Below the pieces are notes generated by a model that saw only the letters and a program-made list of their open reading frames with translations, did not search any database and had not been told where the DNA came from. Shown here piece by piece: positions 8,170-18,345 of a stretch of DNA of 64,000 nucleotides (positions are counted from its first letter, which is position 1; every line of letters starts with the position of its first letter). Both the position numbers and the translations under genes were made by a program. The stretch is from JAJVID01 sp035714085 (lineage in GTDB: Bacteria; Acidobacteriota; Blastocatellia; RBC074), in assembly GCA_035714085.1 (NCBI GenBank), contig DASTMP010000296.1, positions 1 through 64,000 on the forward strand, given 5' to 3'.

Positions 8170-9366
8170 TTATTTTTCACTCAACGCGGCGACGCCGGGC
8201 AGCGTGTCGCCCGCCAGCAGTTCGAGCGTGGCGCCGCCGCCGGTCGAGATGTGCGTGATCTTGTCGGCGAGGCCCGTCTCCTGAATCGCCGCGACGCTGT
8301 CGCCGCCGCCGATGATCGAGGTCGCGTCGCTCTTCTCCGAGGCTTCGACGACGGCTTGAGCGACGGCGCGGGTTCCGCCGTCGAACGGCGGCTTCTCGAA
8401 CATTCCCATCGGCCCGTTCCAGATGATCGTTTGCGCCGAGGCGATGATGGCGCCGTAAGCCTTCCGCGTAGCCTCGCCGATGTCGAGTCCCATCTTATCG
8501 GCGGGAGTGGCCTCGACGCTGACGTTCTTCGCGTTCGCGCCGTCATCGGGACCCGCCGCCACGACGTGATCGACAGGCAGTTGCAGATTGACGCCGCGGT
8601 CTTTGGCCTCGGCCTCGAGCCGGCCAGCGAGTTCGGTCTTGTCCGGTTCGACCAGGGACTTCCCTGTTTCCAGCCCGCGAGCTTTGAGAAATGTGTAGGC
8701 CATCGCGCCGCCGATTAACACCGCGTCGGCTGATTTCAGCAGGTTTTCGATAACCTGAATCTTGTCCGAAACTTTCGCGCCGCCGAGGATCACAACGAAC
8801 GGGCGTCGCGGATTGCTCAAGGCATCGATCAGATAGCGTAGTTCCCTCTCCATCAGGAATCCGGCGGCGGACTGTTTGACGAACTTCGTTATTCCTTCGG
8901 TCGAGGCGTGCGCGCGGTGGGCCGAACCGAACGCGTCGTCAACGTAAACGTCACACAGCGATGCGAGCTGTTCGGCGAACTTCGGGTCGTTGGCCTCCTC
9001 TTCAGGGTGAAAGCGCAGGTTTTCGAGCAGCGCGATATCGCCGTCCTTCATCGCATCGATGATCTTCGCGGCCTCCTCGCCGACGCAATCAGCGGCGAAC
9101 GTGACCGGCTCCCCGATCAGTTTCGACAGGTGTTCGGCCACCGGTTTGAGCGAGTATTTCATGTTGCGCTGCCCTTTGGGGCGGCCCAGGTGCGAGGCCA
9201 GAATCACGCGCGCGCCTTTATCAATCGCAAACTGAATCGTCGGGATGGCCGCCGAGATGCGCGTGTCGTCGGCGACCTTGCCGTCTTCGAGCGGAACGTT
9301 GAAATCAACGCGAATGAAAACGCGCTTCCCCGCCAAGTCGAGGTCGCGAATGGAAAGCTTGGACAT
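8170..9366 (-). CDS. pgk: Phosphoglycerate kinase
   Basis: The enzyme transfers phosphate from 1,3-bisphosphoglycerate to ADP. The 398-residue product begins MSKLSIRDLDLAGKRVFIRVDFNVPL and has SHLGRPKG, NLRFHPEEEANDP, VYVDDAFGSAHRAHAST, ILGGAKVSDKI, NGPMGMFE and GGGDSVAA. The start at 9366 is chosen over an in-frame ATG 39 nt upstream because of homology and a GAAGGA box. It is first in a pgk-POTRA-tpiA-secG-tRNA unit. Confidence 0.98.
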   Translation of the reverse strand: MSKLSIRDLDLAGKRVFIRVDFNVPLEDGKVADDTRISAAIPTIQFAIDKGARVILASHLGRPKGQRNMKYSLKPVAEHLSKLIGEPVTFAADCVGEEAAKIIDAMKDGDIALLENLRFHPEEEANDPKFAEQLASLCDVYVDDAFGSAHRAHASTEGITKFVKQSAAGFLMERELRYLIDALSNPRRPFVVILGGAKVSDKIQVIENLLKSADAVLIGGAMAYTFLKARGLETGKSLVEPDKTELAGRLEAEAKDRGVNLQLPVDHVVAAGPDDGANAKNVSVEATPADKMGLDIGEATRKAYGAIIASAQTIIWNGPMGMFEKPPFDGGTRAVAQAVVEASEKSDATSIIGGGDSVAAIQETGLADKITHISTGGGATLELLAGDTLPGVAALSEK

Positions 9367-9654
9367 ATTTCTTCCTTCTTGAGATTGTTCGAGCAGATGA
9401 CGCATTTATCGGGTCGGGATGAATGTGTTTGATGGAAGTAGAGTTTATTGCAAATAGTGGCGGAAGTTACCACAACTTTGCGGGTTGAGCAAAGATGCGC
9501 TGCGCTTCCCAAGCGCGGTTCCGTCCGACCACCGGTACTCTGGATTGCCCTTCTGAATTTGAAGTAGATAACGCTGTTGTGAATGCGATTAATTATGCGG
9601 ATAATTGGGTATTCCTCGAACTGAGAGGCGCAACAAAAACCCAAAGATAGGTTT

Positions 9655-11913
9655 TCACTTTCTCGGAGGGGCAGGCGTTCGCAACGCTTGCAGACGCGCA
9701 GCTATATCCTTCGCCAGTTTGGGCGACGCTGTCCCGGCGGTGATCTCCCTTATTTTGCCGTTGGCGACCTGAATGTCGCTGGATTGATGCGTGACGACGT
9801 AAGTCCACATCCAGGTCAGAAAAGGCAACGTCACTTCCACCACCAGATCGGCGTCTTTGGCCTCCGGGACGAGCTTCAGTCCCAGCGACTGAAAGTCGGG
9901 CTGCTTGAGCAATTCATCTTCCAGCAATTTCGGTTTGAGGTAGATCGTCTTTGAGCGGACGTGAATAGTCTTGGCTGCGCGGATCAATTCAGCCGGGCCA
10001 TGCTTGGCCGGCGGCGCTCCGCTATCGGCGACGGCCAGCGCCAACTCATCGGACTGGTAGCCTTCGATAACCGCCAGCGGACGCTGCTCGGCGCCGGCGC
10101 CCAAATCGCGCCGGGCCTCCGCCGGCACATTCGTCTGCAAATAGTTGACGAGCCGATCGAGCGTGACCTCACGCCCACCGCCCGCCGCACTGCCTCTCAG
10201 AGCCTCGATCAACGCGGCGGTGAAATAGCCCAGCTTTTTCGCCTGTGACTCGTAAGCGCGCTGCCCGACGCCCGTCGCCAACAGCATTGCGAACGCCGCC
10301 GCCTCCTGATTGCGGGTGTCGAAGGTCAATCCGCGAGTGAACGCTTCGCTCAGAGGCTCCTGTCGAAACGCGTCGAAGACGAGCATTACCTGGCTGGCGC
10401 CGCTCGCTCGTATCAACTCTTTGAACCGCTCTACGCTGATGGCCGTCTCCGCGAGCAACGTGTCATTGCCGGTCAGCGCATCGGACGGAAGCAGATAATT
10501 CTTTCCGCCGCGCTCGACGACATGGCCGGAGAAATAGATCAGCAAAAGGCTGTCATCCGGAACGAGATCGGGCAGGTTCGCCAGGCGCCGCAGGATCACG
10601 CTGCGCAGCGGCTGTCGCTCAGCCGGTTCGCCGGTCGCAAGCAGGACGACCCGGTCTTTGCGAAATCCCGCGCTCTGCTGAAGCGTCTCGGCCACTTCGC
10701 GCGCGCCGGACGCAGCGTAATTGAATTTGCCGACGCGCTCGTCCAAATAATCTTCGACTCCGATGACCAGCGCGAAGCGCTTCTCCTCCGCCGGCAGCTC
10801 ATCGAGGAGTTCGGTTCGCCCGGCGAGGCAGGGCCGGTCTGTGGTGGAGAGCGATTTGAGCGCGGTCAGAGCCTCCTCGTGCAATTGGCGCGAGCCGGAG
10901 GACGCGCTCAGGGAAATGACGCGCGCGTAGTCGTCTACCAGGTTGCCTGCGATCGGATTGATTTCGGCGCAGAGTGATTGCCCCTGTTTGCCAGTCCTCC
11001 GACTCTTTGGAAGCGCCTGATACTTCTCGATCAACTTTTGATAGATCAGGTCGTAGGCGAGCGAGCGCAACCAGTAGGTGTTAGGATCGTTGGCGCTCGG
11101 ACCGTCCTTCAATTCCGCGGCTTTGGTAAGAAAATCTATCGCCCGTTCGGCGTCGGGATTCGGCTGACGCAGCAAGTAAAGGCCCTGGCATTGATAAATG
11201 AGGCTGAGGCTGTTGGCGCGCAGCCTTGCGTAACTCGCCGCGTCGAGGTCGGGCGGTGGAGTCGTCTCTCTCAACAGGTCGAGCGCCCGATTGGCGTATG
11301 CCCGGCTCTGTTCGAGATCGCTGTAAAAATCGCCGATCATTCCGCGTCCCGTGGCCAGGGCCAGTTGCGACGTGATCTGCGCGGCGACTGCCCGATCAGG
11401 TCCCTGACTCAATATCTCGCGCCCCATCGCCAACAGCCGTTCGAGACTCGCCGCATCGGGGTTGGACGAGAAAGTCTTGTAAGCCGCGTTGAAGATTTCG
11501 ATCGTCGCGCGACGGTTATCAGATTCGACATCCGCCGCGTGTTCGCTCCGCGGGTGCCGGCGCAAGAACTCTTTTCCCAGAGCCAGTCGCTTCTCGGGGT
11601 CCTGCTTTTCATTCAAGTAAGCCGCGTAAGCGGCGCGCTCTTCCTGCCGCAGAAGCGCCTGCCTGGTCTGCTCGCCCGCGCCGCGCCTGATCAATTGTTC
11701 GAGCGTCGCCGCGGGAAGCCTGAAGGCAAGGCCCCGCTCGCCTATCTCGCGCGCTATGATCTCATCGTCAACTCCGCTCTCGATCAGTTGTTCAATTTGT
11801 TTGATTGACAATGGGCGAGTGTCTTGAGTCGACAAGGGGCCCTTCGCCGAAGACGAAATCAGCGCGGCGGAGGTGATGACGAACAGAGTGAGAATCAAAG
11901 ACATTTTTGGCAT
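9655..11913 (-). CDS. Secreted caspase-fold protein, catalytic Cys missing
   Basis: The product has 752 residues. It has a signal peptide (residues 1-23), a helical/TPR-like region of about 90-355, and a caspase-like (peptidase C14) domain of about 378-600. That domain begins RFALVIGVEDYLDERVGKFNYA and has the catalytic-His strand LLLIYFSGHVVERGGKNYLLP (H464). Where active family members have D-A/S-C, this protein has VFDAFRQEP: F516 replaces the nucleophilic Cys. It is therefore probably a non-proteolytic scaffold or pseudo-caspase. The C-terminal 130 residues contain a small hydrophobic patch and no known domain. The ribosome binding site is weak (GAGAAG, 11 nt). Confidence 0.85.
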   Translation of the reverse strand: MPKMSLILTLFVITSAALISSSAKGPLSTQDTRPLSIKQIEQLIESGVDDEIIAREIGERGLAFRLPAATLEQLIRRGAGEQTRQALLRQEERAAYAAYLNEKQDPEKRLALGKEFLRRHPRSEHAADVESDNRRATIEIFNAAYKTFSSNPDAASLERLLAMGREILSQGPDRAVAAQITSQLALATGRGMIGDFYSDLEQSRAYANRALDLLRETTPPPDLDAASYARLRANSLSLIYQCQGLYLLRQPNPDAERAIDFLTKAAELKDGPSANDPNTYWLRSLAYDLIYQKLIEKYQALPKSRRTGKQGQSLCAEINPIAGNLVDDYARVISLSASSGSRQLHEEALTALKSLSTTDRPCLAGRTELLDELPAEEKRFALVIGVEDYLDERVGKFNYAASGAREVAETLQQSAGFRKDRVVLLATGEPAERQPLRSVILRRLANLPDLVPDDSLLLIYFSGHVVERGGKNYLLPSDALTGNDTLLAETAISVERFKELIRASGASQVMLVFDAFRQEPLSEAFTRGLTFDTRNQEAAAFAMLLATGVGQRAYESQAKKLGYFTAALIEALRGSAAGGGREVTLDRLVNYLQTNVPAEARRDLGAGAEQRPLAVIEGYQSDELALAVADSGAPPAKHGPAELIRAAKTIHVRSKTIYLKPKLLEDELLKQPDFQSLGLKLVPEAKDADLVVEVTLPFLTWMWTYVVTHQSSDIQVANGKIREITAGTASPKLAKDIAARLQALRTPAPPRK

Positions 11914-11940
11914 ACGCGGTCGCTTCTCAGAAAACGGCCG

Positions 11941-11993
11941 CGTAGTAACGAATTTTTTCGCTACGTCACATAACGAATAAATTCGCTACTACG
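11941..11993. repeat. Hairpin repeat, cgtagtagcgaattt type
   Basis: CGTAGTAACGAATTT (11941-11955) is inverted at 11979-11993 with one mismatch. It lies in the 5' leader of the caspase-fold gene. Confidence 0.85.
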
Positions 11994-12025
11994 TGGTGTT
12001 TTCATCTGGATCCGGCAGGTTAAGT

Positions 12026-13567
12026 TTATTGGGGTTTCAAAATTTCGATCGTCTTACTGATCTGGTTTCTAAGCCTCCGAGCGAACCTATGCTGCGGGTT
12101 GAGCCTTAATGCCTCATTGCACTCTTTGAGCGCGTCCCGATACCGGCGTTGCCCAACCAGCTCCACCGCCCGATCATAATGATTATTCGCCAGTCGCCGA
12201 TTGTCAGGCTGTGGGCGATTTGTCGGCGCCGGAGTCTCCTTCGGCCGATTCCCCGGAGGGGTTGTTGTTGCTGACGGCGGCGTTACAACAGCGGCTGGCT
12301 TCGGCGACGGCGTCGTAATCACTGCGGCGGTCGCCGAAGGCGACGGCAGGGACTCGACCGAAGCCGGCGATATCGCCTGCCGCTCGTCGCTCGCGGCTCC
12401 ATCGGAGAGGTAATGATAAACGCCGAAGCCGGCTGCGGCCAACGCCGCTCCAATTATCGCCACATATACCGCGGGAGTTTTAACGCGTTTTGACCGCACA
12501 ACATTGGTCGAGAATGTTTCCCGCGGAGGCGCATCAGCGGACATCCCTTCCGTTGTCCGTTCAAGCGGATTACGCGCTCTTTGAATGGTTGTGTCTCCGG
12601 TTGGAGCGACATCGGTTTTCTCCGGATAAGGGAGCGCCTGATCGAGCGCCGCAATGACTTCGGCGGCGCCCTGAAGCCGCCGCGCCGGGTCTTTCGCCAG
12701 CATGCCGGCGACCAGGCGTTCGACCGCATGCGGCGTCTCGGGCCGTCGCGTGATGAGCGGCTCCGGCTCCGAGGTCAACTGCATCTGGATCACTTCGCCC
12801 AATGATGGACTGTTGAATGGCAGCTTCCCGCCGATCATCCGGTAAAGAATGATGCCAAGCGAGTAGATGTCCGAACGGCCGTCGATACGCCCGCCTATGG
12901 TCAACTGCTCGGGGCTGGCGTAATGCGGCGTGCCCACCACGGTCGAGACCATGGAACTGGCCTTCGTCTCTTCGATCGCCTTTCCGATGCCGAAGTCGAG
13001 CACTTTGACGTGATCGCGCGCGCCGGGAGAATCAATGAGCATGATGTTCCCCGGTTTGAGATCTCGATGGACGACGTGTTTGCGATGAGCTTCGCCGAGC
13101 GCGGCGGCTATCTGGCGTGTGATTCCGGCCGCGCGATTGAAGCTGAACCGCTCCTGCTTCAACAGTTCTTCGTCGAGCGTGCGCCCCTCGAGCCACTCCA
13201 TGACTATGTAAGCGATGCCTTCCTCGGTGCGCCCGGCGTCCGTCACGTCAACGATGTTTTCATGCGAGAGACGTCCAACCAGCTTCGCCTCGCGCTCGAA
13301 CAGCTCAACCACATGCCCTTCGCTGAGGGCGACGTTCGGCTGAAGGATCTTGAAGGCGACGCGGCGGTCTATGCCGGAATGATAGGCGTAATAAACGGCG
13401 CCTATTCCTCCCAATCCCACCAGGGCGTCGATACGATATTTGTCGAGCAACGTCCTGCCCACCAGATGATAGGGGTCGTTCAACGACAGAACCGAGCGGT
13501 CGTCCGGACACAGGCGTTCAGCCGAGGTGAAGGTTTTTTGGCAAGTCGGACAATATTTCGTGGCCAT
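12026..13567 (-). CDS. Ser/Thr protein kinase with zinc ribbon, TM and TPR
   Basis: The product has 513 residues. The N-terminal mini zinc ribbon is YCPTCQ...CPDD. The Hanks kinase spans about 42-310: glycine loop GLGGIGAVYY, K73 (VAFKIL), HRDLKPGN (D169, N174), DFGIGKA (D191), GTPHYASPEQ and DIYSLGIILY, so all catalytic residues are present. One membrane helix follows (about 365-387), then a Pro/Thr/Ser-rich linker and a C-terminal TPR (about 460-505) outside the membrane. The ATG at 13567 is chosen because translation further upstream would run through a GGGGAGT-type repeat. No clear ribosome binding site is seen. Confidence 0.93.
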   Translation of the reverse strand: MATKYCPTCQKTFTSAERLCPDDRSVLSLNDPYHLVGRTLLDKYRIDALVGLGGIGAVYYAYHSGIDRRVAFKILQPNVALSEGHVVELFEREAKLVGRLSHENIVDVTDAGRTEEGIAYIVMEWLEGRTLDEELLKQERFSFNRAAGITRQIAAALGEAHRKHVVHRDLKPGNIMLIDSPGARDHVKVLDFGIGKAIEETKASSMVSTVVGTPHYASPEQLTIGGRIDGRSDIYSLGIILYRMIGGKLPFNSPSLGEVIQMQLTSEPEPLITRRPETPHAVERLVAGMLAKDPARRLQGAAEVIAALDQALPYPEKTDVAPTGDTTIQRARNPLERTTEGMSADAPPRETFSTNVVRSKRVKTPAVYVAIIGAALAAAGFGVYHYLSDGAASDERQAISPASVESLPSPSATAAVITTPSPKPAAVVTPPSATTTPPGNRPKETPAPTNRPQPDNRRLANNHYDRAVELVGQRRYRDALKECNEALRLNPQHRFARRLRNQISKTIEILKPQ

Positions 13568-13611
13568 CGCAGGCAAACAGTATGGGATGTGAGGCCACTT
13601 TTCAATACGAA

Positions 13612-13699
13612 GGGGAGTGGGGAATAGGGAATGGGGAGTGGGGAAAAGAAAAATCCACTCCCCACTCCCCACTCCCCATTCCCCACTCCCCATTCCCCA
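13612..13699. repeat. Heptameric hairpin repeat, GGGGAGT/GGGGAAT family
   Basis: Tandem 7-bp words GGGGAGT and GGGGAAT (13612-13643) are inverted as ACTCCCC/ATTCCCC words at about 13655-13699. A second copy of the same family is at 24712-24792. It lies between the kinase start and the stop of the next gene. Confidence 0.9.
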
Positions 13700-13700
13700 T

Positions 13701-14603
13701 TTACTGCGATCCGGTCATGACGCCCTTCTTAAAGACCAGCGCGCCGCTCTGATAGGTCCAAACGTCGCCAGCCGCCGTGCGAGCGACCTTTTCGGGCTCG
13801 CCCCAGCTCATCTTCACCTGCTCCTCGGTCATTCCCACGTAGACCTGTCCCTTCTCAATCGACGACCATACGTCCGCTCTCCATTTGTATTTCAGCTTGG
13901 GGTCTTCGGCCAGAAGGTGGTCTTCAAACCTGCTTTGATATCTGACCTCTTTCTGGACGTTTGTTCCGCTCAGATTCAGATCGACGAAGCCTTGTTTGCC
14001 GTCGGGCGTTTCGAGCCTGAAGCGAACGGGTTTCTCTTCATCCCAACCCGGAACGACATCGACCACTTTGAGAGGCCCGAATTTTTTGACCTGTGTCATT
14101 GTGATCGCGTCGCTCTGTTCGTCGTAACTCGAAATCATCAGCATTTTGCTCCATAGCGTTTTGCCGGCCCATTGTTTGCGGGCGTTCTCGATGTCGTCGA
14201 GGAGCGCCATTCCTCTGACCGACTCCTTGTTGGCCACGGTGAAGACGCGCAGCCTTTCGCCGTCGTCTTCCATCTCGAACTCTATATAGGCGCTCGCGCC
14301 GGAATCGTTGGCCGAGACGACCCGCGCGACGCGGCCCGCGTATTTCCGATGCGTGACCGCGCGATTGAAATCTTCGTAGGTCCCGGATTCGGAGCCTTTC
14401 GGTTTTGGGAGAAAGACGAATCGTTTGCCGGCCCACGACCCGATCGGATGATAGGGGAAGAGCGTAGTCTCGGCTTCGCCGGGTTTCGATTCGGACTTTT
14501 TCTCAGCGGTGATATTTTGGCGTTTTTCCGGCTGCGCCAGAGCGACGCCACAACAAATCGCAACGAGAGTGAACTGAAGAATGGTATGGGCAGTCTTCTT
14601 CAT
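13701..14603 (-). CDS. Secreted protein with C-terminal BamE/SmpA-like motif
   Basis: The product has 300 residues, with a signal peptide (residues 1-23, CCGVALAQ). The middle region (50-230) is beta-rich, with no known fold. The last 55 residues (GQVYVGMTEEQVKMSWGEP...GDVWTYQSGALVFKKGVM) have the SmpA/OmlA (BamE-like) pattern G-M-T-x-x-x-V-x-x-x-x-G-x-P...W-x-Y. This suggests a periplasmic or outer-membrane associated role. It is not a lipoprotein because there is no lipobox. Confidence 0.75.
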   Translation of the reverse strand: MKKTAHTILQFTLVAICCGVALAQPEKRQNITAEKKSESKPGEAETTLFPYHPIGSWAGKRFVFLPKPKGSESGTYEDFNRAVTHRKYAGRVARVVSANDSGASAYIEFEMEDDGERLRVFTVANKESVRGMALLDDIENARKQWAGKTLWSKMLMISSYDEQSDAITMTQVKKFGPLKVVDVVPGWDEEKPVRFRLETPDGKQGFVDLNLSGTNVQKEVRYQSRFEDHLLAEDPKLKYKWRADVWSSIEKGQVYVGMTEEQVKMSWGEPEKVARTAAGDVWTYQSGALVFKKGVMTGSQ

Positions 14604-15290
14604 CGCAACTCCTTATCTCGACTTTATCCATTCACGCGGCGTAACAAACCGCGTCAGTTAATCGCTTCAATAACGAGCGCGGGACTTTTACGACATCCCT
14701 GTTCTGACCCGAGGTTGAAAAATGGCGCCCGCTCCCCTGGCGCCGCCTTACGACCGCAACCGCATCCGCGAAGGTCGGCCCTTTGAGGGCCTGTCGAGAT
14801 CGGCAAGCTCGACCAGGGATGCTGCGCTGCGCCGCTCTGGCTATTTACGTTTGCGCCATTGCGGGCTTCAGGTTCGACAAACCAGATTTTCAAACGCAAT
14901 TAGTAGCCTTGAGGCCGGAACCCCTGGACATGCTCAAAATCCCTCTCCGATATCTGATGCCAAAATCAGAAAAGTATTTCATGGATAGAGTCGAGCTGAT
15001 TTGGGTGATTATTTAGTTGAGAATTGTTCAACGAGCTGGATTGATTGAACGCCGATGGGTGGTGGCCTTGCGCCACGCGCGCGGATTATAGCACCCGATT
15101 CCGTGATAGCAAACGCCAACTACGAAGCCTGGTAGTAGTTTGCTTTCCAGGCTATAGAATCAAGAAAAAGGATTTCAGCCACTGATGGTCGCGAATGTTC
15201 GCGAATGGCTCCGGGGGTAGTAACAATCAAAAATTACCATCACTATCCGCTCATGCTACGAACTACTTCAAAAACGACGAGGTGATTGAA
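14604..15290. other. Divergent intergenic region
   Basis: The region separates the minus-strand gene at 13701-14603 from the plus-strand receptor at 15291. Short frames at 14654-14899 (minus) and 14722-15016 (plus) lack ribosome binding sites and protein-like character. It must contain both promoters, but I cannot place them with confidence. No tRNA or strong hairpin is seen. Confidence 0.4.
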
Positions 15291-18200
15291 ATGACAACCA
15301 ACAATCGATTGCGCTTGCCACTGCTCCTGATTGCGCTTTTTATCTTCATCGCGGCTCCGACTCGCGCGCAGTCTCCGAATACGGCGACGATGATCGTCGC
15401 CGTGGTCGATCAAGCCGGCGCGGTCGTGAAGGGCGCCAAAGTGTTAATAGTGAACAACGCGACAGGCGCCGAGCGCGAGGCAGTCTCGGGAAGCGACGGC
15501 GACGCCACCATTCCGGCGCTGTCGTTGACGGGAACCTACACGGTGAGCGTGTCCAGGGAAGGATTCGGCGCCCAGGAGCTCAAGGACGTCACGCTGCGCT
15601 CGGGTGAGACCGCGACATTGAAAGTGAAGCTCCTGGTCGGCTCCGAGAAGGCGGAGGTCATTGTCTACGGCGCGGCGGAAGGCGTGCGCGCGGATCCGCA
15701 GATCGGCCGCCGGCTCGATGGGCGCCAAATTGACGAGACGCCGATCCTCGGCCGCAAGGTAACAATACTGCCTCTTCTCAATTCGGCGTTCCGGCAGGCG
15801 AAGGGCACCGGGGACCTCTTCGTCAACGCGACATACTTCGTCACCGGCGTGGGCGGACGTCGCCAGACCACGGTTCTGCTCGACGGCGCCAACAACGATG
15901 AGGGGTGGGGCCGCCAGACAGCGATCGCCACCGTGCCGATCGGCGCCATCCAGGAGATAACGGCGCTCTCGAACGCGTTTTCTTCCGAATTCGGCTGGAC
16001 CGCAGGCCCGGCGTTGAACATCGTCACCAAGTCCGGCACGAACAGCCTGCACGGCGAAGGGCTGTTCATGATCCGCCCCGGCGACTGGCAGGCGGAGAAG
16101 TTCTCGACCAAGAACTTCTGCCCGCCGTCCGTGCCGAGTTGCGTGACTCCGACCACGCTCGCCGCAATCAACCCGGTGGACATTCCCGACGCGCTGCAAC
16201 AGGTTTCCGGCTCGATCGGCGGGCCGATCATCATGGACAAGACCTTCTTCTTCGCCACAGCTGATTACACGCGGCAGGATCGAACGACTTTCCTCTCGAC
16301 CGCGCTGCCGGCATTTCTGCTGCCGGCGGACGGAAGCCTCGATTACACGGGTCATTATCGCCAGTTTCTCTTCGACGGGCGGCTGGACCACAAGCTCACC
16401 TCGAGGCAGACGTTGATGGCCCGTTTAAACATAGATCGGTTTTACGACGACAATCCACAGGACGCCGTCGGCGGCACGAGCGCGCCGAGCGTCGCGCGCA
16501 GGTACACCCGAAGGTCCGTGACCGGCCAGCTTAATCACACGATGGTCATTAACGCGAACCTTCTTAACGAAGCGCGATTCGCTTACCTGGATGGCGATCC
16601 GGTCACGCTCTGGGAAGCTCAAAACCTCTCGACCACTTACACACGCGGCGGGGCTGTGCCGTTCACCATCGGACAGTCGCGGGCCTCCGACCTCTGGGGT
16701 CATCAGGCGCAGTTCGCAGACACGCTGTCGTGGTCGCGTGGCAAGCACTACCTCCGCTTAGGCGGAAGTGTGATCCGTCACACTTCGGGTGGCACGGGCA
16801 GCGAGCCCGGCACGGCGATCCTCGGCACGTTCACGTTCGTCAGCACGGGCGCGCGGGGCGCGTTGCCCTTCGATCAATTGACGCTGGGCGACGTGCAGAA
16901 CTACACGCAGCCGATCGATTTCGGGATCAACCGCTACGAGCTGTCGCAGTGGCTCTTGACCGGGTTCGTGCAGGACAGCATTCACTTGCGACGGGACCTC
17001 ACCGTCGACGCCGGAATCCGTTACGACCGGCAGACCCTGACCGACGCGACGAAGGACTTCGCGCCGCGACTCGGCTTCGGCTGGCGCCCGGGCGGCAGTT
17101 CGCGCCTGTCGATTCGCGGCGGCTACGGCATGTATTACACGCAGATTCGATCCAATGCGGTCGCCGGCTACCTGGTGAACGGGCTTGACGGATTGACGAC
17201 TTACACCGCGACTCCCACGGGAACCGGCTTCCCGACCTGCCTGACTTGCGTTCCGGTGAACGTTGATCCGAAGATGATACCGACCAATCAATTGCCAGCG
17301 CGCGACATCACGATCAGGGCGGGGCTGCGCGACTTCTACCGGGCGCAGTTCGCGAGGTACGGGCTGAACTTCGACCTGCTCCCGAACTACCCCGATAAGC
17401 TTGTGAATCCCCGCAGCCACGTGGCGACCATTGGCGCTGAGACCGAGGCGATAAGGGGGTTGTTCGTCGGGGCCGATTACGTGCATCAACATTTGACCGG
17501 CATTGATCGCACTGTTGATTTGAACGCGCCATCACCGTTGGATCGCACGTCCGTGGGTCAGTGCCGTCCATTACCTGTAGGTGTCGCACCGTGTAACAAC
17601 GCCGCCAACGTGAACGCGGCCAATCTCACCCGTCCAATCTTCCCGGCGAACGGTCGCGTGCGCCAGGTCAACGTGTTGACAAATCTCGGCGTCGCCGATT
17701 ACGACGGATTGCAGACCCAGGTCAGCTATCGCGGCAATCGGAAGATCTACGCCGCGATCAGTTACACGCTATCCAAGGCGACCAACAACAGCGAACCGGA
17801 TGGGAACGGCGTTAACCCGAACGACGGTAACTTCTCGCGGCAGGGCGAGTTCGAGCGCGGACCCAGTCTGCTCGATCAGCGTCACCGCGCGGTCATCACG
17901 TTCAGCTACCTGTTGCCGTTCAACATCACGGCCGGCACGCTGACCCAGCTCGCGTCCGCGCGCCCGTTCAACGCCACCACCGGCGTTGACAACAATGGTG
18001 ACGGCGCGAACAACGACCGCCCCGTCATTAACGGAACTGTTATCGGCAAGTCGACGTTCCGCGGCACTGCGACCTCCGACGTGGCGGTCTTCATCGAGAG
18101 TCGCATCAAGACGTCAGAACGCACGTCCATCCTGCTCAGGTTGGAGGGCTTCAACATCTTCAATCACGGGAACTACCTCGGCCGCGGAATAACGACGTAC

Positions 18201-18332
18201 GGTGATACGGGGACGCCGCTCCCGACGTTCGGCCAGTTGGCGTCAGTCGGGACGGCCACAAACGCGCTCCCGGCGTTCGCAAACGTCGACCCGCCGCGGA
18301 TGTTCCAAGTGCAAGCGCGGTTCACATTCTAG
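15291..18332 (+). CDS. Oar-like TonB-dependent receptor-type outer-membrane protein
   Basis: The product has 1013 residues. The start MTTNNRLRLPL at 15291 has GAGGTGA upstream and begins a clean signal peptide ending TRAQS. Residues 28-125 are a carboxypeptidase-regulatory-like Ig domain (DQAGAVVKGAKVLIVNNATGAEREAVSGSDG). Residues 130-260 form a plug domain (TTVLLDGANNDEGWG, IQEITALSNAFSSEFG, GPALNIVTKSGTNSLHGE). The rest is a large beta-barrel ending in MFQVQARFTF with terminal Phe. There is no obvious TonB box. Such Oar/SusC-like proteins are highly multiplied in Acidobacteriota. The substrate is unknown. Confidence 0.93.
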   Translation: MTTNNRLRLPLLLIALFIFIAAPTRAQSPNTATMIVAVVDQAGAVVKGAKVLIVNNATGAEREAVSGSDGDATIPALSLTGTYTVSVSREGFGAQELKDVTLRSGETATLKVKLLVGSEKAEVIVYGAAEGVRADPQIGRRLDGRQIDETPILGRKVTILPLLNSAFRQAKGTGDLFVNATYFVTGVGGRRQTTVLLDGANNDEGWGRQTAIATVPIGAIQEITALSNAFSSEFGWTAGPALNIVTKSGTNSLHGEGLFMIRPGDWQAEKFSTKNFCPPSVPSCVTPTTLAAINPVDIPDALQQVSGSIGGPIIMDKTFFFATADYTRQDRTTFLSTALPAFLLPADGSLDYTGHYRQFLFDGRLDHKLTSRQTLMARLNIDRFYDDNPQDAVGGTSAPSVARRYTRRSVTGQLNHTMVINANLLNEARFAYLDGDPVTLWEAQNLSTTYTRGGAVPFTIGQSRASDLWGHQAQFADTLSWSRGKHYLRLGGSVIRHTSGGTGSEPGTAILGTFTFVSTGARGALPFDQLTLGDVQNYTQPIDFGINRYELSQWLLTGFVQDSIHLRRDLTVDAGIRYDRQTLTDATKDFAPRLGFGWRPGGSSRLSIRGGYGMYYTQIRSNAVAGYLVNGLDGLTTYTATPTGTGFPTCLTCVPVNVDPKMIPTNQLPARDITIRAGLRDFYRAQFARYGLNFDLLPNYPDKLVNPRSHVATIGAETEAIRGLFVGADYVHQHLTGIDRTVDLNAPSPLDRTSVGQCRPLPVGVAPCNNAANVNAANLTRPIFPANGRVRQVNVLTNLGVADYDGLQTQVSYRGNRKIYAAISYTLSKATNNSEPDGNGVNPNDGNFSRQGEFERGPSLLDQRHRAVITFSYLLPFNITAGTLTQLASARPFNATTGVDNNGDGANNDRPVINGTVIGKSTFRGTATSDVAVFIESRIKTSERTSILLRLEGFNIFNHGNYLGRGITTYGDTGTPLPTFGQLASVGTATNALPAFANVDPPRMFQVQARFTF

Positions 18333-18345
18333 GCGCAAACAAACC

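Noticed and set aside
13568..13693. N-terminal extension of the Ser/Thr kinase
   Set aside because: It is translated GGGGAGT heptamer repeat (GSGEWGVGSGEW-type). The zinc ribbon right after ATG 13567 is the natural beginning.
14654..15016. Small genes in the receptor upstream region
   Set aside because: Several overlapping short frames on both strands, none with a ribosome binding site or protein-like pattern.
15195..15290. Upstream start for the Oar-like receptor
   Set aside because: It would place 32 residues before a textbook signal peptide; ATG 15291 has GAGGTGA upstream.
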